Below the pieces are notes generated by a model, which was given only the letters and a program-made list of their open reading frames with translations, ran no database searches and was not told the origin of the DNA. This document shows positions 22,001-33,800 of a DNA stretch of 64,000 nucleotides, piece after piece. The stretch comes from Sipunculus nudus (Eukaryota > Annelida > Sipuncula > Golfingiida > Sipunculidae), in the NCBI GenBank assembly GCA_026874595.1, contig CM049315.1, positions 73,017,416 to 73,081,415 of the forward strand, given 5' to 3'. Position 1 is the stretch's first letter, and each line of letters begins with the position of its first letter. The position numbers were made by a program, and so were the translations under genes.

Positions 22001-23345
22001 AAACTCAAGTGGTCGTGTACTTGGTAAGTATTATTACTGTCTGTCTGAGTGTCTGTCTGTGAGTAAAACTCTGGCTTAAGTTTTCGTGTAAGTGGTTAGT
22101 ATACGAACTGTCTGTTTGTCTATCTATCTGTCTGTCTGTGTGTAAGTAACACTAAGATTCAAGTGGTTATATACTCGGTCAGTATTACTGTCTGATTCAT
22201 GTTGGCGAGTACTTGGTCAGAATTATTAGTTTGTCCGCCCCTCTGTTTGTCTGTCTATAAGAAATACTCAGACTTATGTGGTCGAGTCCTTGGTAAGTAT
22301 CTGTCTATCTGTCTGTATGCAATACACTGACTCAAGTGTTCGTGTACTTGGTAAGTATTATAACTGTCTGTCTGTCTGTTAGTGAATCGCATAATCTGGT
22401 GGTCAACTACTTGGTTAGTACTATTAGTATGTCTCTCTGTAAGAAATACTCAGACTCAAGTGGTCGAGTACTTAGCAGGTGTTGTTACTGTCTGTCTGTC
22501 TGCCTGTCTGTTTGTCTGTAGGTAGTACTTAGACTCAGGTGGTCGAGTACGTGGTAAGTATTATTACTGTCTGTCTGTCTGTTAGTAAATCGCATAATCT
22601 GGTGGTCAACTACTTGGTCAGTACTATTAGTATGTCTCTCTGTAAGAAATACTCAGACTTAAGTGGTCGAGTACTTAGCAGGTGTTGTTACTGTCTGTCT
22701 GTCTGCCTGTCTGTTTGTCTGTAGGTAGTACTTAGACTCAAGTGGTCTAGTACGTGGTAAGTATTATTACTGTGTGTCTTTCTATAAGTAATACGCAGAC
22801 TCATGTGGTCGAGTATTTGGTAAGTATTATTACTGTCTGTCTGTCTGTAAGTAATACTAAGACCCAGTGGTCAAATACTGGGTCATTATTATTATCTGCC
22901 TGTTTGTCTGTAAATAATACTCAAACTAAAGTTGTCGTGTAATTGGTAAGTATAAGTATTGTCTGACAGTCTGTAAGTAAGACTCAGGCTCAAGTGGTCG
23001 AGTACTTGGAAAGTATAATAACTGCCTGTCTTTCTGTTTGTAAGTATCATTAAGACTCATTTCGTCAAATACTTGGTCAGTATTATTACTGTCTGTCTGT
23101 CTATATGCCTAATACCTATACTCAAGTGTTTAAATATTCGGCCAGTATTATTGTCTGATTCAAGTTGGCGAGTACTTGGTAAGTGTTATTAGTATGTCTA
23201 CCTGTCTATTGGTCTTTCATTAAGTAATACTCTGACTCAAGTGGTCAAATACTTGGTCAGTATTACTGTCTGTCTGTCTGAAAGTAATATTCAGACTCAA
23301 ATAGTCGATACTTGGTAGTTATTAACATTTTCTGTCTGTCTGTTA
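19021..23345 (+). repeat. Microexon-like tandem array, first segment
   Basis: Units of about 63-90 bp repeat head to tail. Each has a core of usually 21 nt (it begins ACTCAAGTGG and ends GAGTACTTG), then GTAAGTATTATTACTG, then a variable (TCTG)n tract and AAGTAATACTCAG before the next core. In the first 30 units, read by eye, 24 cores are exactly 21 nt, 19 are directly preceded by AG and 22 directly followed by GT. Length varies mainly in the TCTG tract. The ORFs that run through the array (up to 115 aa, pattern 'TQVVEYLVSIITVCLSVSN') arise from unit lengths divisible by three and are not taken as genes. The simplest reading is a minisatellite; the splice-like framing is discussed as a finding. 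Confidence 0.9.
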
Positions 23346-24329
23346 GCCTATTATTTTTGGTCGATATAGGTCAAGGTCAAGGTCATCAAAAGTTTCAACA
23401 CGGTGTTTTCATATCTGTGTGACTATTAGTCGTATCTACTTCAACAGTAGCTCATTTTAATCATGATTCCCAGGCCTGTCATCTGGTGTGTAGCTGACTC
23501 AATTTACAGTAACTATGGTTACGCATTTTCGGGGACAAGTGCTGATATTTGAAAATAAGTGGTCTTAATTTTCTAACTTTGTCAGTGTTAAAGCTACAAA
23601 GGCCCTTTTTTTGCATTAAGGAGCATTCAATAAGTACTAAAAGGTTGCATTACAAGTCTCGCAATATCTCGTGTAATATCTCGTCAATCTCGAAATGATT
23701 TTTTCATTTTCAGGATATGGCCGCTAGGGGGAGCTGCACACGAACCTCTCACACATTTCATTATATTGGCCATATCTCTTACTTATTTTCTTCCTCTGAG
23801 TATTTTCCATAACCTGGTTAAGTCATAGGGTCTCAATCTTATGTAACTTTATATGAATATCTGTCTTTTTGTCAGTTGTCCTCAAATTCGCCTGCTAGCT
23901 GGTTTTTGCGTGACACATATACCATTGTACAGCCAACAGTTTTACAGGAATCTTTTTGAAACTGGTACAGCTGATGTCATACACTAATATTTCGAAAGTG
24001 TTTTTCATGTTCGGGATATGGTTGCTAAGGGCCGTGCACTCGAACCACTGCAACATATCATTGCTTGGCCTTTCCTCCAAAACTGTGAACTTTATCTGCA
24101 CAAACTATAACTCATTTTGTTTCTATATATATTCTCCATATGTTTATCTAATCATATGTTATCTATAATGTATCAGGGTGTCAGGATGTCTTTCTGTTTG
24201 TCAGTTGTTGTTAGCTTTGTATGCTTTCGTGTTATTTTGTGTGATATATGTCATTCTACAGGCCCTTATTCCTCGGCATTAACTCTGAAGGTCACTTAGT
24301 TGATTGAAAACCGACACTTAATATCGTCT
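23346..24329. repeat. Unrelated insertion within the array
   Basis: About 1 kb without array units. It begins with a GGTCAAGGTCAAGGTCA stretch and contains two related sub-blocks about 300 bp apart: GGATATGGCCGCTAGGGGGAG (23,714) and GGATATGGTTGCTAAGGGCCG (24,013), each followed by CGAACC and ATTGGCC/CTTGGCC. It resembles generic molluscan intergenic repeats. No coding evidence. Confidence 0.6.
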
Positions 24330-24705
24330 GTCCGTCTGTCTGTCATTAAACTTCCGGCAAGCGCTTGATCTCTGGTCGTCTGGTTACTGTTTGTCTGTCT
24401 GTCTGTCTGTCTGTTTGTTTAGGTAGTACTCAGACTCAAGTGGTCATTTACTGTGTAAGTATTATTACTGTCTCTCTGTCTGTAAATAACACTCAGACTC
24501 AAGTGGTCATTTACTTTGTAAGTATTATTACTGTCTGTCTGTCTGTAAATAACACTCAGACTCAAGTGGTAGAGTACTTGGTAAGTATTACCTCTTTCTA
24601 TCTGTCTGTCAGACTCAGACTCAAGTGGTCAAACAATGGGTCAGTATTATTGTCTGTCTGTCTGAAAATTATACTCAAACTCAAGTTGTCGTGTAATTTG
24701 ATTAG
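24330..24705 (+). repeat. Microexon-like tandem array, second segment
   Basis: The array resumes with the same cores and TCTG tracts for about five units. It is then cut by the pogo-like MITE. Confidence 0.85.
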
Positions 24706-24707
24706 TG

Positions 24708-25516
24708 CAGTAGAACGCCTGTATTATGGTCACCATCGGGACTGGATGAAAGTGGCCTTAATACAGGAGTGGCCGTTATACAGGACTTGACCAGGATAGG
24801 GGGTTTAGATGTTATACGAAAACAAGTTCAAATCTTTATTACAATCCAGAAAATAAACGTATATACAGAGTATTAGTATAATTACTGTTACCAATAAAAA
24901 AAAATATTTAAAAAAATTACAATCACGTCAACCTATTTATTACAATTACCAACAATATATATAAATACAGTGTTTGTTTAAAAGCACAAACAGATTGTAT
25001 ATCAACAATTTTTGTACAAATGTTGTGAAGCCCTTTGTATCCATCAAAGCATACTAACATCAAGATAAAGATCAGGCTCGCACGACTGATTCCCAAACAT
25101 ACCCGCTGGTGGGAACATATGCCTTACTATTGTGCATACTAATGAGGCTGAGTGGGGTAGTGCGACCCTGGTTCCGTGTCAAACATCTCAGTCACGGTCG
25201 AGTGCTTACCTTTATTCAGGCACTCATTAACAGAGAGGAATATGTGAGAGCGGACACTTGTGAAATGATATTGAGGTCAGAAGTGGCCGCTCGTTTTGTT
25301 GAGCCCATGATAGGAGTCACTGCCCCTGACCGTAATTGAGGCGTTTCCCGGCTGCGGGACCGAGAGACCTGACCGTAATACGGAATAGAGGAGTGACCGT
25401 AATTGACAACAAAATGATTATGAAATATAACGGTCGAAAATTCGGGACCGGAAAATCTGACCGTTATAGACGTATTGACCGTTATTGAGGCGTGGCCGTT
25501 AGCAGGCGTTTTACTG
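24708..25516 (+). mobile_element. Pogo-like MITE, full-length copy
   Basis: The left end CAGTAGAACGCCTG (24,708) and right end CAGGCGTTTTACTG (25,503-25,516) are inverted repeats. The right end is followed by TATA, while the base pair before the left end is TG, so a TA target duplication is only half visible. Subterminal regions carry many 'GACCGT(A/T)AT' motifs in both orientations. Relatives lie at 60,482-61,404 (reverse) and 63,860-64,000 (opposite orientation, cut by the window edge). No transposase is encoded; the 76-codon frame at 25,109-25,339 has no domain. The CAGTNGAAC-type ends and TA preference are typical of pogo/Tc1-mariner elements. It inserted into the tandem array. Confidence 0.75.
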
Positions 25517-25517
25517 T

Positions 25518-26665
25518 ATACGTATTGTCTGTCTGTCTGTATGTAAGACTCTGTCTAAAGTGGTCGACTACTTGGTAAGTATTTTAACTGCCTGTTTTGT
25601 TTGAAAGTATCACTAAGACACAGGTGGGCAAACTCTTGGTCAGTATTATTACTGTCTGTCTGTCGATATGCCTGTCTGTCTGTAAGTAATACATAGACCC
25701 AAGTGTGTAAATACTCGGTCAGTATTATTGTCTGATTCGTGTGGGCGATAACTTGGTAGTATTATTAGTAAGTCCGCCTCTCTGTTATTCTGTCTTTAAG
25801 TAATACTCAGACTTAAGTGGTCGTGTATTTGGTAAGAATAATAACTGTCTGTCTGGCTGTACGTAATACTCAGACTCAAGTGGTCGTGTTCTTGGTAAGT
25901 ATTATTGTTGTCTGTCTGTCTGTAAGTAAGTCTCAGACTCAAGTGGTCAAGTACTTGGTATGTCTTATTACTGTCTCTCTGCCTATATGTCTGTCTGTAA
26001 GCAATACTCTAGCTTTAGTGGTCAAATACTTTGCAAGTATTATATTTGTCTGTCTGTAAGTATTACTAAGACCCGTGTATTATTACTGGCTATCTGTCTC
26101 TCTGTAAGTAATACTCAGACTTTTGGTCAAGTATTTTGTAAGTATTATAATTATCTGTCTACCTGTCTGTATGCAATACTCTGACTTAAGTGGTCGATAC
26201 TTTGTAAGTATTTTAACTGTCTTGTCTGTCTGTCTCTGAGTAAATCTCAGAGTCAGGCGGTCAAGTGATTGGTCAGTATTATTACTGTATGTCGGTTTGT
26301 CTGTAGGTAGTACTCAGACTAAAGTGGTCGTTTACTTGTAAGTATTATAACTGTATGTTTGCCTTTTCTCCTGTCCGTCTGTTTGTCTGTAAGCAATACT
26401 TAGGCTAAAGTGGCCGAATACCTGGAAAGTATTATTAGTTTATCCGCCTGCCTGTTTATCTGTCTTTAAGTAATATTCAGACTGATGTAATCGTGTACTT
26501 GGTAAGTATTATTACTGTCTGTCCGTCTGTAAGTAATACTCCGACTTAAGTGGTGGTTTACTTTGTCAGTATTATTACTGTATATTTGCCTTTCCTTCTG
26601 TCTGTCTGTTTGTCTGTCTGTCTTTCAGCAATTCTCAGGCTCAAGTGGTCGAGTACTTAATATAA
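25518..26665 (+). repeat. Microexon-like tandem array, third segment
   Basis: The array continues to a last unit ending with CTCAAGTGGTCGAGTACTT near 26,660. The same core, GTAAGT and TCTG layout persists, with somewhat more divergent units near the end (for example cores shortened around 26,090-26,130). Confidence 0.85.
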
Positions 26666-27780
26666 TGAAATGAATTATTCTTTGTTTAAAATAGGGTATA
26701 TATAAGCATTTGTAGCCGAGCTAAACTTTGATGTGTATATTCAATTTAAATGGCAAGGGAGAAATTTTCCTAAATTCGACTGAAATAAAATTAAAAAATC
26801 TAAAATTCTTAGTTTTAATATGAATTTTAACATTTAACAAGTGACCCATGGGCCATGACGCTCGGCTGATTGATTATTTGGTATTGGCTATGGTGTGATT
26901 CTAGATGCATTTATGTTTTTGGTACTGGTTGTCCTAATGGGACTGCACTGAAGCCTGTTAATTATCCACACTACGTACAACATTTTCAAGATTCAGCACC
27001 AATGATGATACTACTAGTCATGATTGAAGATTTGCTACTGGTTTTAATAGTGAACAGTATATTGTAGGCTAGCATTCAATAACAGCTTGCAGGAAATAGG
27101 TCACTGCGACCTTATTAAAGGTAAATTTTGTTTGAGAGGTATGCTGAAAAGGTTTATGATTCTAGGACTTGCACTTCCGATTTGTGCTCTGCTAACCGCC
27201 GGACGGCTAGGCAAAGGGACAACGGACAAATATCCATCGCCATAGCTAAAATGACTTTCAGTAAGCTGAGCTGAAATTGCTAATAATTACTTAAAAACGA
27301 GTGACGCAACCAGATTGCATGAATCGGTTAAACATGCCATGATCAATAAGCATACCAGGTTTCAGACGCAAAAAGAAACTTAGGCTGGGAAACTAATACA
27401 ATTGCTGTCCTTTGACGGTTTCAGAAATAGAGGAAATGGACCTTGAACAATGGGTAACATGACGCCCAGAGTGCTCAAAATCATGCATTTTGCCAAGAGA
27501 CCTAAGTTATAGGTTACATTGACCTTATCCTACATATAGCTGCTACCATTTGTTCCCATTAACTCTTTATAATTATGGGGGATACTTATGAGCACCATAG
27601 CTTGGAGGATATGGGTAACCGAGACCTAATTTTTCCAAGGAGATTTCCATGGCCTTCCTTTGATGTCAAGTTAGAAAATACTAGGTTCAAAGATACGTTT
27701 TGAATCTGTTAACGGATGACCGCCCAATTTGAAGGCCTCAGAAATAGAGAAAAAAATTAATAATATATCGAAAAAAAATA
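26666..27780. other. Dispersed-repeat DNA, no gene
   Basis: A piece of a hairpin-ended repeat ends near 27,275 (the TAGCTAAAATGACTTTCAGTAAGCTGAGCTG terminus, minus orientation). Bases 27,400-27,780 include a GGTAACATGACGCCC segment and degenerate repeat text. No exon was seen. Confidence 0.4.
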
Positions 27781-28995
27781 CAGGTGGCGCCAACAATCTG
27801 CTGGAACTGAAGAAACTCTCAATGATCAATATGCATCAAGGAATCATGGCCATCAATGCATTAGTTATTCATTCAGATACTGGAGCTTTTGTATCGAATT
27901 TTTAATTATTCTTAGGGGTAATAACGAGCCCCATAAATCCGTAGATATGGCTTACAGTGTGCTAATTTCAGGGGTTTTAAGGAGATTTATAATGGTCACC
28001 CGTGGATGTCAAGTTAGAAGATTCTTGGTCCAACGGTTACGATTTTGCCCTGTTTACGGACGGCCGGCCGGCCGGACCCACGACAGACAAGAAGTGATCG
28101 CTATAGCACAGATGACTCTCAGTCAGCTGAGCTAAAAAAAAATGAAATGAAAAATAACTTTCACCAAACTTCAAAGTCTAAATGGCTTTTAAAATAAAAT
28201 CTTTGCAGATAAAGTTAATGATATGAATTATTGATAGTTAATAAAAAATATAATGAAGTAATATATTTCAGCCCTTTTCACCTTGTATCCATAAACTTGA
28301 AGCAATTAGAATTACAAGTATTAAAGTATATGTTATGTTTTTGAAACAAAATCCTATTTTTGTGACGTTTGAGACGCAGCCATTACGTGTGAAAGCTTAC
28401 AACAGGTCACTAATGTGATGGCGCCACAAATTAACAGCTTAAATAATCCGCCACCAAAGTTTATAAAATAAACTTATTTTATTAAGAGTCGCTGCTGGTA
28501 TGACGGTCAAGTGAGGTTGTTTTGTCTTTTTAGGGTAAGAGAATCCAAACAGATTGTTTTGTCTTTGTCATCTTATCTATCAAGTTCTGCCTTGGTTATT
28601 TTATAAGGATCCATCAAGATTGTTATGCCTTTGTCATGGTTTGAGTATCCAGTTAGATTGTTTTGTCTTGGTCATATTATGACGATCCACAAATACTGGA
28701 ATTTCTTGGTCAAGGTATTAGGATCCAGTCAGACTGTTTTGTGTTGGTCCTGGGATAAGGATCCAGTAAGATTACCTTTTCCTAGTCATAGTATGAGGAA
28801 GATTGTATCTTCTTGGTCATAGCATGAGGACCCAAATGTTTTGTCTTTGTCATCTTATCTATCAAATTCTGCCCTGGTTATTTTATAAGGATCCATCAAG
28901 ATTGTTATGCTTTTGTCATGGTTTGAGTATCCAGTTAGATTGTTTTGTCTTGGTCATATTATGACCATCCCCCAATACTGGAATGTCTTGGTACA
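27781..28995 (+). repeat. 1.2-kb tandem duplication, copy 1
   Basis: Starts at CAGGTGGCGCCAACAATCTG and is repeated about 1,215 bp later from 28,996 with few differences (for example CAACAATCTG versus CAACAACCTG). It contains GGCCGGCCGGCC (about 28,063-28,076), a hairpin-repeat terminus (about 28,098-28,136), an AT-rich segment and, from about 28,500, degenerate units of the 38-bp array. Bases 28,545-28,700 are repeated again at 28,833-28,990 within this copy only. Confidence 0.9.
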
Positions 28996-30050
28996 GGTGG
29001 CGCCAACAACCTGCTGGAACTGAAGAAACTCTCAATGATCAATATGCATCAAAGAATCATGGCCATCAATGCATTAGTTATTCATTCAGATACTGGAGCT
29101 TTTGTATCGATTTTTTAATTATTCTTCGGGGTTCTAACGAGCCCCATAAATCCGTAGATATGGCTTACAGTGTGCTAATTTTAGGTTTTTTAAGGAGATT
29201 TATTATGGACACCCGTGGATGTCAAGTTAGAAGATTCTTGGTCCAACGGTTACGATTTTGCCCTGTTTACGGACGGCCGGCCGGACCCACGACGGACAAG
29301 AATTGATCGCTATAGCACAGATGACTCTCAGTCAGCTGAGCTAAAATGAAATGAAAAAAAAAAAATAAACAACTTTCACCAAACTTCAAAGTCTTAATGG
29401 CTTTTAAAATAAAATCTTTACAGATTAAGTTAATGATATAAATTATTGATAGTTAATAAAAAATATTATGAAGTAATATATTTCAGCCCTTTTCACCTTG
29501 TATCCATAAACTTGAAGCAATTAGAATTACAAGTATTAAAGTTTATGTTATGTTTTTCAAACAAAATCCTAGTTTTGTGACGTTTGAGACTCAGCCATTA
29601 CGTGAGAAAGCTTACAACAGGTCACTAATGTGGTGGCGCCACAAATTTACAGCTTAAATAATCCGCCACCAAAGTTTATAAAATAAACTTATTTTATTAA
29701 GAGTCGCTGCTGGTATGACGGTCAAGAGAGGTTGTTTTGTCTTTTTAGGGTATGAGAATCCAAACAGACTGTTTTGTCTTTGTCACCTTATCTATCAAGT
29801 TCTACCTTGGTTATTTTATAAGGATCCATCAAGATTGTTATGCCTTTGTCATGGTTTGAGTATCCAGTTAGATTGTTTTGTCTTGGTCATATTATGACCA
29901 TCCACCAATACTGGAATGTATTGATCAAGGTATTAGGATCCAGTCAGACTGTTTTGTTTTGGTCGTGGGATAAGGATCCAGTAAGATTACTTTTTCCTAT
30001 TCATAGTATGAGGAAGATTGTATCTTCTTGGTCATAGCATGAGGACCCAA
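28996..30050 (+). repeat. 1.2-kb tandem duplication, copy 2
   Basis: Near-identical to 27,781-28,835, including GTGGTGGCGCCAC (29,629-29,641), the hairpin terminus and the first degenerate array units. After the GAGGACCCAAATG shared by both copies it continues straight into the main 38-bp array, whereas copy 1 jumps back to an earlier point. Confidence 0.9.
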
Positions 30051-33000
30051 ATGATTGTTTTCTCTTAGTCATACTATGAGGATCCAGTGAGAGTTTTTGT
30101 CTTGGTCATGGTGCCAGGATCAAGTAAGGTTTTATTGTCTTGGTCATAGTATGATGGTCCGGTAAATTGTTCTGTCTTGGACATGGTATGTGGATGGAGC
30201 AAGATTTTTGCATTGCCAAGGAATGAGGATTCAGTTTGATCATTTTGTCTTGTTCTTGGTATAAAAATACATTAAGACTGTTATGTCTTGGCCATGGTAT
30301 GAGAAACCAGTGAGACTGATTTGTCTTGATTCCGGTTTGAGGATCCGGTCAGACTGATTTGTCTTGATAACGATATGAGGATCCAGTGAGACTTATTTGT
30401 CTTGATCACGGTATGAGGATCCAGCATGGCTGATTTGTTTTGATCCCGGTTTAAGGATCCAGTCAGACTTAGTTGTCTTGATCTTGGTATGAGGATCCAG
30501 TGAGACTGATTTGTCTTGGTCAGGGTATGAGGATCCAGTCAAACTGATTTGTCTTGGTCAGGGTATGAGGATCCAGTCAAACTGATTTGTCTTGATCCCG
30601 GTTTGAGGATCCAGTCAGACTGAGTTGTCTTGATCTCGATATGAGGATCCAGAGAGACTGATTTGTCTTGATTACGATATGAGGATCCAGTCAGACTGAG
30701 TTGTCTTGATCTTGTTATGAGGATCAAGTTAGACTGATTTGTCTTGGTCATGGTATGAGGATCCAGTATGACTGATTTGTCTTGATCCTGGTTTGAGGAT
30801 CCAGTCAGACTGATTTGTCTTGAACACGATATGAGGATCCAGTCAGGCTGAATTGTCTTGATCTTGGTATGAGGATCCAATGAGACTGATTTGTCTTGGT
30901 CATGGTATGAGGATCCAGTATGACTGATTTGTCTTGATCCTGGTTTGAGGATCCAGTCAGACTGATTTGTCTTGAACACGATATGAGGATCCAGTCAGGC
31001 TGAGTTGTCTTGATCTTGGTATGAGGATCCAGTGAGACTGATTTGTCTTGGTCACGGTATGAGGATCCAGTATGACTGATTTGTCTTGATCTTGGTTTGA
31101 GGATCCAGTCAGACTGAGTTGTCTTTATCTTGGTATAAGGATCCAGTCAGACCGATATGTCTTGATCACGATATGAGGATCCAGGGAGACTGATTTGTCT
31201 TGGTCACGGTATGAGGATCCAGTATGACTGATTTGTCTTGATCCTGGTTTGAGGATCCAGTCAGACTGATTTGTGCTGATCCCGGTTTGTGGATCCAGTG
31301 AAACTTAATTTGTCTTGATCATGTTATGACGATCCAGTCAGACTGAGTTCTCTTGATCTCTGTATGAGGATCCAGTGAGACTTGATTTGTCTTGATCACG
31401 ATATGAGGATCCAGTATGACTGAGTTGTCGTGATCTCGGTATGAGGATCCAGTGAGACTGATTTGTCTTGATCACGATATGGAGATCCAGTCAGACTGAG
31501 TTGTCTTGATCTTGTTATGAGGATCAAGTGAGACTGCTTTGTCTAGATCACGATATGAGGATCCAGTCAGGCTGAGTTGTCTTGATCTTGGTATGAGGAT
31601 CCAGTCAGACTGATTTGTCTTGGTCACGGTATGAGGATCCAGTATGACTGAATTGTCTTGATCCTGGTTTGAGGATCCAGTGAGACTGAGTTGTCTTAAT
31701 TTTGGTATGAGGATCCAGTGAGACTGCTTTGTTTAGATCACGATATGAGGATCCAGTCAGATTGAGTTGTCTTGATCTTGGTATGAGGATCCAGTGAGAC
31801 TGATTTGTCTTGGTCACGGTATGAGGATCCAGTATGACTGATTTGTCTTGATCCTGGTTTGAGGATCCAGTCAGACTGATTTGTCTTGACCACGATATGA
31901 GGATCCAGGGAGACTGATTTGTCTTGATCTCGGTATGAGGAGCCATGTGAGACTTGATTTGTCTTGATCACGATACGAGGATCCAGTCAGACTGAGTTGT
32001 CTTGATCTCGGTATGAGGATCCAGTGAGATTGATTTGTCTTGATCACGATATGAAGGTCCAGTCAGACTGAGTTGTCTTGATTTCGGTATGAGGATCCAG
32101 TATGACTGAGTTGTCTTGATCTTGGTATGAGGATCCAGTGAGACTGATTTGTCTTGGTCACGGTATGAGGATCCAGTATGACTGAGTTGTCTTGATCTCA
32201 GTGTGAGGATCCAGTATGACTGATTTGTCTTGATCCCGGTTTGAGGATCCAGTGAGACTTGAGTTGTCTTGATATCGGTATGAGGATCCAGTCAGACTGA
32301 GTTGTCTTGATCTCGGCATGAGGATCCAGTATGACTGGTTCGTCTTGGTCACGATATGAGGATCAAGTCAGACTGAGTTGTCCTGATCCCGGTTTTAGGG
32401 TCCAGTGAGACTGATTTGTCTTGATCATGATATGAGGATCCAGTCAGACTGAGTTGTCTTGATCTCGATTTGAGCATCCGGTGAGACTGCTTTGTTTAGA
32501 TCAGGATATGAGGATCCAGTCAGACTGAGTTGTCTTGATCTTGGTATGAGGATCCAGTGAGACTGATTTGTCTTGATAACGATATGAGGATCCAGTATGA
32601 CTGATTTGTCTTGATAACGGTTTGAGGATCCAGTATGACTGATTTGTCTTGATCTCGATATGAGGATCCAGTGAGACTGATTTGTCTATATCACGATATG
32701 AGGATCCAGTCAGGCTGATTTGTCTTGGTCACGGTATGATGATCCAGTATGACTGATTTGTCTTGATCCTGGTTTGAGGATCCAGTCAGACTGAGTTGTC
32801 TTGATCACGATATGAGGATCCAGGGAGACTGATTTGTCTTGATCTCGGTATGAGGATCCAATGAGACTTGATTTGTCTTGACCACGATACGAGGATCCAG
32901 TCAGACTGAGTTGTCTTGATCTTGGTATGAGGATCCAGTGAGATTGATTTGTCTTGAACACGATATGATGGTCCAGTCAGACTGAGTGGTCTTGATCACG

Positions 33001-33800
33001 AATTGAGGATCCAGGGAGTCTGATTTGTCTTGATCTCGGTATGAGGATCCAGTGAGACTTGATTTGTCTTGATCACGATACGAGGATCCAGTCAGACTTG
33101 AGTTGTCTTGATCTCGGTATAAGGATCCAGTGAGATTGATTTGTCTTGAACACGATATGAAGGTCCAGACAGACTGGGTTGTCTTGCTCTCGGTATGAGG
33201 ATCCAGTGAGACTGATTTGTCTTGGTCACGGTATGAGGATCCAGTATGACTGATTTGTCTTGATCCTGGTTTGAGGATCCAGTCAGACTGATTTGTCTTG
33301 AACACGATATGAGGATCCAGTCAGGCTGAGTTGTCTTGATCTTGGTATGAGCATCGAGTGAGACTGATTTGTCTTGGTCACGGTATGAGGATCCAGTATG
33401 ACTGATTTGCCTTGATCCCGGTTTGAGGATCCAGTGAGAATGAGTTGTCTTAATCTTGGCATGAGGATCAAGTGAGACTTATTTGTCTTGATCACGATAT
33501 TAGGATCCAGTCAGACTGAGTTGTCTTGATCTCGGTTTGAGGGTCCAGTGAGACTGATTTGTCTTGATCATTATATGAGGATCCAGTCAAACTGATTTGT
33601 CTTGATCACGATATGAGGATCCAATCAGACAGTTGTCTTGATCTCGGTATGAGGATCCAGTGAGACTTGATTTGTCTTGATCACGATATGAGGATCTAGT
33701 CAGACTGAGTTGTCTTGATCTCGGTATGAGGATTCAGTGAGACGGATTTGTCTTGGTCACGGTTTGAGAATCCAGTCAGACTGAGTTGTCTTGCTGATTG
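30050..33800 (+). repeat. 38-bp BamHI-site tandem array
   Basis: About 95 head-to-tail units of 38 (sometimes 39) bp, most containing GGATCC. Main variants after GGATCCA are GTCAGACTGAGTTGTCTTG, GTGAGACTGATTTGTCTTG and GTATGACTGATTTGTCTTG. Ordered groups of four (about 152 bp) recur, for example near 30,700-31,010 and 33,200-33,360, so there is higher-order structure. Long minus-strand frames (up to 146 codons, 'DQDKSVSLDPH...') repeat every 38 residues because 3 x 38 bp brings the same unit through all three frames; they are by-products of the period. The array becomes degenerate from 28,500 to 30,300 and ends in AT-rich DNA. Confidence 0.95.

Noticed and set aside
19188-24790. Plus-strand frames up to 141 codons with repeats of TQVVEYLVSIITVCLSV
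   Set aside because: They run through the tandem array, follow the unit length, and break wherever the TCTG tract changes length. Only the 21-nt cores keep frame.
25109-25339. 76-codon frame inside the MITE
   Set aside because: No domain, and the reverse copy at 60,482 has deletions across it.
30539-33495. Minus-strand repeat proteins (DQDKSVSLDPH...)
   Set aside because: By-product of the 38-bp period, with no promoter, splice site or conserved start.
19021-33800. CRISPR-like array
   Set aside because: Repeats are head to tail with no unique spacers of constant length, and the window is eukaryotic in character.
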